From an uncultured Collinsella sp. (GTDB taxonomy: Bacteria > Actinomycetota > Coriobacteriia > Coriobacteriales > Coriobacteriaceae): a DNA stretch of 64,000 nt. Position 1 is the first letter of the stretch. Every line of letters begins with the position of its first letter. Location of the stretch: NCBI GenBank assembly GCA_905199225.1, contig CAJKFS010000006.1, positions 9,174 through 73,173 of the forward strand, written 5' to 3'. The notes below the pieces were generated by a model. The model was not told the DNA's origin. It saw nothing but the letters and a program-made list of their open reading frames with translations, and ran no database searches. The translations under genes were made by a program, and so were the position numbers. Below, piece by piece: positions 56,888 to 64,000 of the stretch.

Positions 56888-59800
56888 CTACTCAGCCTTA
56901 TTGCGACGGTGGAAGAAGGCACCGATCGCAGCGATGATGGCTCCAAGGCCACCGACAGTCGCGACAGTTGCCGCCGTTTGATCGCCAGTAACGGGGATCG
57001 CCGAACCGTTCTTCTTGCCGCCCTGGGCCTTGTCGCCTGCGGGCTTGCCCGCCTGGCTGCCGCCGTTCGAGCCATTGCCGGAACCCTGGTTGCCCGAACC
57101 GCCCTGGTTGCCGGAGTCGGCATCCTTAAGGCCCTCGATGGCCAGCTTGAGCTGGTCATAAGCCGCCTGGAGCTGGGTGTCGGAAGCATTCTCATCACCC
57201 AAGACATCCTCGGCGTAGGTAATGGCATCCGTCAGGGCCTTGACGGACTCGGCCGTCTTTCCCTTGGTGTCAGTCTCCTTCGCCTGCTTGACCAGGGCCT
57301 TGAGCTGTTTCTTGGTCGGGTTCTCAACTGGGGTCACCGGGGTCTTCTCGAGCGCGTCACGGGCATCCTCGAGCGCCTTGAGTGCCTGGTCGACCTCGTC
57401 CTGCGTGGCGTTCTCGTCGCTCAGGATGGCGCGGGCGCTCGCCAAGGCGTTCTGGAACGCGGTCCAGGAAGCCTCGGTGTAGTCACTGGCCTTAAGGTCG
57501 CCGGCTGCAACCTCGGCATCAACCTTTTCAATCGCGGCAGTGAGGTCGTCCTTCGCCACCGGATCGGGAACGGCCGCACCGTAGAACTTGAGTTCCGCCA
57601 TGCTGCAGTAGGCGTCAACGCTGCCACCGCCGGCGTGGAGCACCTTGACGGTCACGTAGCGACCGCGCGCGGCACCAAAGCTCATCTGCTTCCAGTCGCC
57701 ACGGTCGGTGAGCACGCGGCCGTCGTTGTCGAAGGTAAACGTACCCATCGACGCGGCGGTGCCCATCTCATAACCGTCGGCGGTGTCGGAGACCAGCACC
57801 TCGGCCTCAAAGATATCGCCGTTCGTGCCGCCGTCCTGGCGCGGCAGGAACGTGACGTCGGTGAGATCGTAGTCGCGGCCCAGGTCGACGGTCAGGTGCT
57901 GGGGCATACCGGTCTTATAAGCATAGTCGCTGTGCCAGAGCGTCTGCTCATCGCCGTCAAGAGCGTTGACGGCGTTGCTGCCCTCATAGTCGGCCTCGCT
58001 CGAGAAGCCGGTCACCTTGACGTTCTCGCGGTTCTCGGGCGTGTTGATGAGCTTCTTCTCATCAACGGGGCGCATCTTGAGGCCGTCGATTGCCTTTTCG
58101 ATCTTGGTCGTAGCGTCTGCGACATCCTTCTTGCTATAGCTGCCCTGGCCGCCGTCGAGAAGCTTCTGAGCCGCCTCGACCGCAGCGGTGAGAGCTGCAT
58201 AAGAATCCTTGGTGTAGACGGACTCGCTGTAGCCCGCGGCCTTGGAAAGCGCCGCCATGAGCGCAGAGGTGTCGACACCAGCCTTGACCTCGACCTCATA
58301 GGATGCGGTCTTGGAGGGGTCGAGCACTGACGCCACCGTGATCGTTGCCTTGCCGGCCTTGTTGGCACGCAAGTAGTAGTTCACGCTATCGCCGGCCTGA
58401 ACAGCGGAGACGCTCACCACAGAGGAGTCGGAGCTCTCGACCGTCACATAGGGGTAGCCGGCGCTCTCGGGCGTGGCCTTAGCGTCGACGAGCGTAACGT
58501 CGCCCTCAAAGAACTCGGTCTGGTTCTTGCCCAGCTCGATACCCTCGATGGCCTCGACACCCTGCGTGTAGTTGAAGTTGATCTCGCGCAGTGTGAGCAT
58601 CTGGTCACCCGATGCCTCAAGCGGCGTGATCTCGACCTTAGTCGCCTTCTTGCCCTTGTTCTCGGCAGAGAGGCCAAAGGCGTAGCGAGCCTGGAAGGAA
58701 TCGTACTCCCCACCCGCGAACTCCTGGGTCGAGCCATCCTCGAACGTCACGACGGCCTTGATCTTCTGCACGGTGCCGTTACCGCCGTCGCGGTTGACGA
58801 CCTCAACGGCATCGAGCTTCGATGGTGTCTTAAAGGCAAATGTCATCGTGGTGGGAAGCTTCACGTAACTCGGAAGCTTGCCCTCGCTGTCCCAGTTGCC
58901 GCTCCAGTTCCACAGGAACTCAAAGCCGTTGTCGCCCTCATCGTTATCGAACAGCGCGTTATAGCTCTTCTGCTGAATAAGCTTCTCGACGTTGGAACCG
59001 TCGTCGGTCGTGAGCTCGTCGTTGGTCATCGTGATGTTGAAGGCATCCTGACCGTACTCGGCAACCGTGGGCTGCGGAACGTCCGGCATCGTCACGGTAC
59101 CGTCACTCGTAAACTCGAGCGCATCGCACGCCGGACCGATGAGCCAAGACGTCGAGGGCAGTTCAACCTTGCCGGCCGTCTTGGCCTTGAGTTTGAAGCT
59201 CGCCACCGCGCCAGTGCCGTTGTAGAGCTTGCCGTCGCCGCGGTTGGCAAAGGCGAGGTTGATGGTCTGTGTGCCGTCCGCGAACTGGACCTTCTCGCGC
59301 GACAGGTTCTCCATGCCGGCGGTCGAACCATCCTGCGAGATGCTCTCGGACACAAACTCAAACTGGTCACTCTTAAAGTTGACGAGCGCGCCCAGGGCGT
59401 TGACGTTCTTGGCGTCGGCCGCATAGACATCGACGGTGATCTCATCGCCGGCATCGACCTCGGTCTTGCTCGGAATCACCGCGAGCTTGCCGGCGACCTT
59501 GCCTTTCTGCTTGGTGCCGCCATCAAGCCCCGCCATGGTAAACGAGTAGTCGTAGACATCATAGACCCCGTTGCCGTTGAGATCGGCAAAGTGGTCGCGA
59601 ATCTGCGAGTCGAACGTCGAGGTATCGGGCTCGCGGTTCTCGAGACCCAGATAATTCTTCATGTTGGAAAAGTCGCCATCGGAGATCGTTGCCTTGTTGA
59701 GGTTGGAACCCACAGCAAAGCCGTCCGTACCATCGGCCTTGTAGATGGCGATCTCGGACGCGGAGAAGAAGTTACCAACCGAAGCGAGCGGCGTCATACG

Positions 59801-62800
59801 CACGTAGCGTGCGGCCACGGCGCCGTCGAACGTCACCGTTTTGCAGGCGGCGGAGCGCTCCCAATCGACCTCCTGGCTCGTCCAATGGACACCGTCGAGA
59901 CTCGTCTCGATGCGCATCTTGGTCACAGTGCCGTTGCCGGCGTCGGTACGCGGATAGTACTCGAGCTTGTCGAGCTTGTAGGCGCGGCCGTAGTCGACGG
60001 TGAGCGCCTTGCCCAGGTCGTTGCCGCCGGAGTGGAAGCCGCCGTCGCTCGTCTGGAACTCATGGTCGAAGGCGAGATCGGCCTTATGGCTGCCGTAGAT
60101 CGAGCCCTCCCAGGTGATCTTCTCGGCCTCGGGCACGTTCCGCCATGGGTCGAGGGCGGAGTTCGCCGCGAGCACATCGCTCCAACGGGAGTAGCCCTCG
60201 GCGTTGCGCGAACGGATCTGGTAGGTGTGCTTGCTATTGTAGGCAAGATCGGTATGCGTGAATTCCGCTGCATCGCCCACGGCGAACACGGTGCCATCGA
60301 CCTTAAGGTCGTAGGAGGTAGCACCATCGACCTTTCCCCAGGTGAGCTTAATGCTCGTGGGAGTCGTGGCGTCCTCGGGGGCAGCAAGGTTCGCTGGTGC
60401 GGAGAGGTTCTCGTTGAGGCGGTCGGCCGCGAGCGTGGCGTCGGCGTTCACGAAACCGCCCAGCTCGAGCGTCTGCTCCGCTGCAGCGACATCGGTCTTC
60501 GCAAACTTGACGTAGACCTTGGGGTTCGTGGTGATCTTAGTGTCGTTGAAGCTCTCGCCCTTCTCGGCCTCGGTGCTGTCCGCATCGCTGCCGTAGTGGT
60601 TGAGGTTGGGGCTTTCGTTGTAGAAGTAGACCGCTTGGCCAGCCTCGGGGGTCGCGGCGTCGAAAGCCTCCTGTGAGTCGACCTCGGTCACGTTGAGCGC
60701 AGTGCCGCCATTCTTGGCGATGACGCTCGCAGGCTTGGCGGACACGTTGGCCACAAAGGTCGTGGTACGGTTGGAATCGTAACCACTATAGCTGCCCTGG
60801 GACGCCGCAGCGGTAAAGGTTGCGGTGCCGCCCGTGGCCTTGGAGCTAAAGACGGTACTCACATGGTCACCGTAAGAGATATTGTCGATCGTGCCGTAGG
60901 CATTGTCCTCAGTCGTTTTGTTCTCGATGGAGGAGCCGTCGTCCTCGTACTGCGTGAAGCTGCCCTCACCCTCGGTGGCGAAGAACTCGACGATACGCTG
61001 GCTGCGGTCAGTGCCCTTGGTGTTGGTCTCGGTCACAGCCTCGGGGTTGTTGTTCTCGGCATACATCGGCACGATGGAATTGGCCTTTACAAAGAGCGGC
61101 AGCTTCCAGAGCGGAGCATCGTAGTTGTTGAGGACCTGGCCGCCGCGGTACTGCTTACCCGAGAAGTAGTCGATCCAGATGGTGGGATTATCATCGGTGC
61201 CGTAGTTGGGAAGGTAGATGCCGTTGCGAACGTCATTGCCCTTGTCATCTGCCTGGGTATCCTGATACACCGGCGCAACCAGGAAATTCTCACCGAACAT
61301 ATACTGGTACTGCGTCGAAGTGCTCGCGGCGTACTCGGAGTTGTCGGAGAGCAGCATGGCGCGGATCATGGGCAGGCCGGTATCGCCGTTACCCGTATCG
61401 ATGTTGGCCGCCGAAGCCGCACTCGTGTAGATATAGGGCATGAGCTGCGCTTTGAGCTTGAGGTAGAAGCGCGAGATGCCCGTGTAGGGATCGCCGTGCG
61501 TCATGGGCGACTTGCGGTAGGTGCCCCAACCGTCCATGTCGAGCATAGAGGGCGTGAACGTCTTCCACTGGTAGTCGCGTGCCGAGATGATGGGGTCGCC
61601 GCCAAAGATGCCGTCCATGTCGGAGCCGATGTTGGGGTTGCCCGAAAGACTCTGACCGATATACGTGGGGATATGGAAGCGGATGTACTCCCAGTTGCCG
61701 CCGTACTGGTCGCCGGTCCAGATGCCGCCAAAGCGCTGCGTGCCGGCCCAACCATCGAGCGTAATGATGTTGGGGCGCTTGTTGGCGCCGGTCGTCACCG
61801 TGTCATAAGCCGTCTTGATGCCGTTAAGACCAAAAGAGTAGCCAGAGCCAACCCAGGCGACGTCGGTCTTGAGGGTAGTGATGCCTCCCGTCTTGACCTC
61901 GGCGTCGAAGTCGCGAAGCAGGTGCCACGGAGTCTCGGAGTTGCTATCGGGCTCAAGGTTGGACTGGGTCCACAGGCCCGTGCTCACGCCCTTGGAGTTA
62001 GCGTACTCGGTGAACTTCTTAAGGTTGTCGACGTTGGCGCGCACGGCGTTGAGGCGCTCGGCAGAACTCGTTCCGTCGGAGTTGACGCCGCCGGTCTTGT
62101 AGTAACCGTTCTGGCCATAGCCGGCACCGTAGCCGTCGTTCGGCAGGAACCAGCCGAGCGGCATGTCGTTGTCCTCGTAGTCATCGATAACCTGCCGGGC
62201 AGAGAACTGGCGGTCGAAATCGGTCGCCTTCATGTTCTCGGTATCGACCGTAGGACCTTCACCGTTGAGCGTCTCGGACGCAAGCGTGCCGTCGAGCTTG
62301 TAGCCCGTCGCCATGCCAGACTCGTACTTAACGTCGCCCTTCTCGCTCGAGGACTTGCTGCCCTTGGTCTCCCACTTCTTCTGACCCGAAGTCGTTGACC
62401 AGCCATCACGGTTATAGGCATTCAGATGACCCAGGTAGAAACCGTATTCGGGCAGCAGCACCGGATTACCGGTTACCTTGTAGTAGTCCTGCAGCATCTC
62501 GGTTGCCACGTTCGAGGCGCCATCGTTGGTCGCCACGAAGTAGTAGGCATCGAACTCATTCTCGCTGTGCGAAGTCGTGACCGTCGATGCATCCGTAGAA
62601 CCGAAGTCGTAGGAACCTTCTGCGAACGTGTTTCGGAGCACGCCGTAGCCGTCACTCGTCCAATAGAACGGGTTGGGCGAAGCAACGCCGCCATCGGTCC
62701 AGTTGTTGGTGTTGGAGATGGCGATGGTCTGGTTGGTGTGCAGGAAGCGGCCGTTCTGAGTACCGCCGCCAAAGAAGTTCTCGGACTTCGCCTTGGCGAG

Positions 62801-63301
62801 CGTCTGGACGGTGCCCTTCTTATCAAGGTCGAGGGACGCGGACTCGGAGACCACGACACGGTCGCCCGACTTGATGCTCATCTTGCCAGTCGCCTTGTCC
62901 AGAATCACGGTCGCCTTTCCACCGGTGATCTCGATAGTGTCACCCTTGTCGACAACCGTCGCGCTCGGCTTGCTGTAGGTATCCGAGGTGTCGGGCTGGG
63001 CCTGAATCTTAGCCGTGTGGGACTTGCTACGCGGCGTGGCATACTCAGAGAACTCGCCTTTGGGGTCGACATTGTAACGGAAAATGCCGTCCTCTAGAAA
63101 TGTGATACGGCCCTTGATGCCGTCGGCGAAATCGATGTCGACGACGTTCGAGGCGGACTGAGACACGGTCGCCGAGTCGACGCCCTTAAGCGGCGTGGCA
63201 ATCGCCTGCTGGGGGCTAGCGAACACGAGAGTCGCCGCTGTTGCGACGAGGACCGCGCTTCCCTTCACCCACCGTTTCGTAAAAATGGAATTCCTACGCA
63301 C
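56888..63301 (-). CDS. Cell-wall anchored multidomain GH31 glycosidase
   Basis: 2137 residues. Order: signal peptide (1-35); GH31 N-domain and catalytic barrel (about 50-830) with nucleophile D480 in LKTDVAWVG and acid/base D561 in GSDMDG; FN3 (about 968-1045); F5/8C/CBM32-like (about 1060-1210); EF-hand/dockerin-like segment with ADLNGNGVYDVYDYS (about 1236-1256); cohesin-like beta domain (about 1260-1380); second F5/8C-like (about 1420-1590); Ig-like (about 1595-1670); FIVAR (about 1672-1742); third F5/8C-like (about 1755-1900); two FIVAR; GS-rich spacer; IPVTG (2102-2106), helix and RRNKAE. The layout recalls GH31 alpha-N-acetylgalactosaminidases acting on mucin glycans; specificity is inferred. 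The start is GTG after GGAAGGAG. Confidence 0.88.
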   Translation of the reverse strand: MRRNSIFTKRWVKGSAVLVATAATLVFASPQQAIATPLKGVDSATVSQSASNVVDIDFADGIKGRITFLEDGIFRYNVDPKGEFSEYATPRSKSHTAKIQAQPDTSDTYSKPSATVVDKGDTIEITGGKATVILDKATGKMSIKSGDRVVVSESASLDLDKKGTVQTLAKAKSENFFGGGTQNGRFLHTNQTIAISNTNNWTDGGVASPNPFYWTSDGYGVLRNTFAEGSYDFGSTDASTVTTSHSENEFDAYYFVATNDGASNVATEMLQDYYKVTGNPVLLPEYGFYLGHLNAYNRDGWSTTSGQKKWETKGSKSSSEKGDVKYESGMATGYKLDGTLASETLNGEGPTVDTENMKATDFDRQFSARQVIDDYEDNDMPLGWFLPNDGYGAGYGQNGYYKTGGVNSDGTSSAERLNAVRANVDNLKKFTEYANSKGVSTGLWTQSNLEPDSNSETPWHLLRDFDAEVKTGGITTLKTDVAWVGSGYSFGLNGIKTAYDTVTTGANKRPNIITLDGWAGTQRFGGIWTGDQYGGNWEYIRFHIPTYIGQSLSGNPNIGSDMDGIFGGDPIISARDYQWKTFTPSMLDMDGWGTYRKSPMTHGDPYTGISRFYLKLKAQLMPYIYTSAASAANIDTGNGDTGLPMIRAMLLSDNSEYAASTSTQYQYMFGENFLVAPVYQDTQADDKGNDVRNGIYLPNYGTDDNPTIWIDYFSGKQYRGGQVLNNYDAPLWKLPLFVKANSIVPMYAENNNPEAVTETNTKGTDRSQRIVEFFATEGEGSFTQYEDDGSSIENKTTEDNAYGTIDNISYGDHVSTVFSSKATGGTATFTAAASQGSYSGYDSNRTTTFVANVSAKPASVIAKNGGTALNVTEVDSQEAFDAATPEAGQAVYFYNESPNLNHYGSDADSTEAEKGESFNDTKITTNPKVYVKFAKTDVAAAEQTLELGGFVNADATLAADRLNENLSAPANLAAPEDATTPTSIKLTWGKVDGATSYDLKVDGTVFAVGDAAEFTHTDLAYNSKHTYQIRSRNAEGYSRWSDVLAANSALDPWRNVPEAEKITWEGSIYGSHKADLAFDHEFQTSDGGFHSGGNDLGKALTVDYGRAYKLDKLEYYPRTDAGNGTVTKMRIETSLDGVHWTSQEVDWERSAACKTVTFDGAVAARYVRMTPLASVGNFFSASEIAIYKADGTDGFAVGSNLNKATISDGDFSNMKNYLGLENREPDTSTFDSQIRDHFADLNGNGVYDVYDYSFTMAGLDGGTKQKGKVAGKLAVIPSKTEVDAGDEITVDVYAADAKNVNALGALVNFKSDQFEFVSESISQDGSTAGMENLSREKVQFADGTQTINLAFANRGDGKLYNGTGAVASFKLKAKTAGKVELPSTSWLIGPACDALEFTSDGTVTMPDVPQPTVAEYGQDAFNITMTNDELTTDDGSNVEKLIQQKSYNALFDNDEGDNGFEFLWNWSGNWDSEGKLPSYVKLPTTMTFAFKTPSKLDAVEVVNRDGGNGTVQKIKAVVTFEDGSTQEFAGGEYDSFQARYAFGLSAENKGKKATKVEITPLEASGDQMLTLREINFNYTQGVEAIEGIELGKNQTEFFEGDVTLVDAKATPESAGYPYVTVESSDSSVVSVSAVQAGDSVNYYLRANKAGKATITVASVLDPSKTASYEVEVKAGVDTSALMAALSKAAGYSESVYTKDSYAALTAAVEAAQKLLDGGQGSYSKKDVADATTKIEKAIDGLKMRPVDEKKLINTPENRENVKVTGFSSEADYEGSNAVNALDGDEQTLWHSDYAYKTGMPQHLTVDLGRDYDLTDVTFLPRQDGGTNGDIFEAEVLVSDTADGYEMGTAASMGTFTFDNDGRVLTDRGDWKQMSFGAARGRYVTVKVLHAGGGSVDAYCSMAELKFYGAAVPDPVAKDDLTAAIEKVDAEVAAGDLKASDYTEASWTAFQNALASARAILSDENATQDEVDQALKALEDARDALEKTPVTPVENPTKKQLKALVKQAKETDTKGKTAESVKALTDAITYAEDVLGDENASDTQLQAAYDQLKLAIEGLKDADSGNQGGSGNQGSGNGSNGGSQAGKPAGDKAQGGKKNGSAIPVTGDQTAATVATVGGLGAIIAAIGAFFHRRNKAE

Positions 63302-63823
63302 CTGGACTCCTTCCCTCCGACATGCGGAAGTGTCGCGGACGCGCGCCCCGCAGCATGGGCGAACGCATCAACGGGGGGGGGTGTTCGGTACATTCCGTAC
63401 AATTGGCCCACCCGTTACCAAGGGGTCAACTGGTAGTAACCAGATAGCCACCTATAAGGTTGAATCAGCATACATGAGCAGTTGCGCAAATTAAGTTTGG
63501 AATTCTCCCAGCGGTATAAAAATGAACGTAGATGGCGAAGTGGGTCTAACCAACCATACCAATTGGTTCTCCAGCCAGATACCACTTAAGCATAGTTTTA
63601 CTTGTTTAACTGGTATTACATAACCAATACCTTTCCTCGGAAAACGGGCTTCGCGAATTATCCTGAGGGAAAGTCGTATCCGCCACCCCGCGACCCACCG
63701 GGAATTACCATGACGTACTTTGGCTGTTTTTGGTTGGAATGGAAGGTTGACGGAGGGTGGTGGGGTCGCGCGCGCAGACGTGGTGTAAGAGCGTCCTGAG
63801 GTCCGTCGCTGCAAATCCCGATG
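63302..63823. other. AT-rich leader region of the GH31 gene
   Basis: About 520 bases without a supported gene, clearly more AT-rich than the flanking sequence at about 63400-63680. It contains a run of nine G (63373-63381), and TTGACC on the minus strand at 63424-63429 as a possible -35. It also has several TGGT...ACCA dyads and a near-repeat of a 30-bp segment found downstream of the GH31 gene. The short open frames here look spurious. Confidence 0.6.
63430..63626 (-). promoter_or_regulatory. Candidate operators (TGGT...ACCA dyads) upstream of GH31
   Basis: CTGGTAGTAACCAG (63430-63443), ACCAATTGGT (63558-63567) and TGGTATTACATAACCA (63611-63626) are inverted repeats of related half-sites. 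GntR/HutC regulators of amino-sugar uptake bind TGGT-N-ACCA-like sites, so sugar-responsive control is plausible. No regulator gene is present here. Confidence 0.45.
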
Positions 63824-64000
63824 TTACTCCTTCTTGAGGCCGCGCTTCTCGACTATCTCGTCCACGATCTCCCTGGCGCGCCGCCCGAGCGCGCGGCGCC
63901 TCCCCTCCGTCGGGGCCGGCCTGCCCGCGGGCTCGGCGAAGCCCCCGGCGGCCGAGGCCTCGGAGAACACGCGCTGCTGGGACCACTGCCCCTCGGTCTC
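63824..64000 (-). CDS. C-terminal end of an unidentified GC-rich gene (partial)
   Basis: The last 58 codons of a minus-strand gene entering from the right edge and ending at TAA 63824-63826. The visible protein begins ETEGQWSQQRVFSEASAA, has an arginine/alanine/proline-rich middle (GRRRALGRRAREI) and ends IVEKRGLKKE. The helical basic end could bind DNA or protein. I do not recognise the family. Its GC content is markedly higher than the rest of the window, which hints at a different origin. Confidence 0.55.
   Translation of the reverse strand, partial: ETEGQWSQQRVFSEASAAGGFAEPAGRPAPTEGRRRALGRRAREIVDEIVEKRGLKKE

Overview
The window looks like a chromosomal segment of a high-GC anaerobic gut actinobacterium, most likely Collinsella or a close Coriobacteriia relative. 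This is inferred from gene content and protein flavour: an Ech-type membrane hydrogenase, NfnAB-like transhydrogenase, an old-yellow-enzyme reductase, a large LPXTG-like mucinase and a class B sortase. No 16S gene or database search was available. Most genes lie on the minus strand.

Layout. 1-7.6 kb: envelope and membrane genes (start of a PRC-barrel/MgtE-like gene, a degenerate NodB-like deacetylase, PRC-barrel and YtxH proteins, an orphan cyanophycin-synthetase-like N-domain, a CNNM/CorC protein, a hemolysin III protein) and an alpha/beta hydrolase broken by one stop codon. 7.6-14.3 kb: a DUF362 ferredoxin, an ABC-2 exporter and a divergent two-component system whose response regulator is broken. 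14.3-15.0 kb: a block of nested palindromes. 15.0-20.7 kb: an ech hydrogenase operon in the order AB(fused)-C-D-E-F. 20.9-31.2 kb: an orphan HTH protein, an NADH:flavin oxidoreductase, an array of four regularly spaced 55-bp palindromes, initiator tRNA, coaX, an AAA ATPase flanked by repeats, a biotin-ligase-like protein, a FolP-FolK fusion, a sirtuin and exonuclease III. 31.3-39.9 kb: an ECF vitamin transporter, glmU, prs, a nuclease-like gene flanked by two large palindromes, and pth. 40.3-46.6 kb: nfnAB, a kinase and a polar amino-acid ABC transporter. 46.9-56.6 kb: yqeY, a foldase, a lone PTS EIIA, purN/purM/purF, a CmpB-type membrane protein, a MoaE-like protein, sortase B and purE. 56.9-63.3 kb: a 2137-residue GH31 surface glycosidase. 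The right edge holds the GC-rich end of an unidentified gene.

How the parts fit. Ech and NfnAB would link ferredoxin, NAD(P)H and H2 in fermentation. The GH31 enzyme has a signal peptide, carbohydrate-binding modules, FIVAR repeats and an IPVTG anchor; sortase B lies nearby and could attach it. Several purine genes (purF, purM, purN, purE) are present but not as one operon.

The most unusual signal is intergenic. At least nine sequence-unrelated families of palindromic elements occur. Several have fixed lengths (41, 55, 154 bp), fixed spacing (80-81 bp) and compensatory changes in their arms. Two pairs or triplets bracket accessory genes that look less GC-rich than their neighbours. No REP-associated transposase is encoded in the window.
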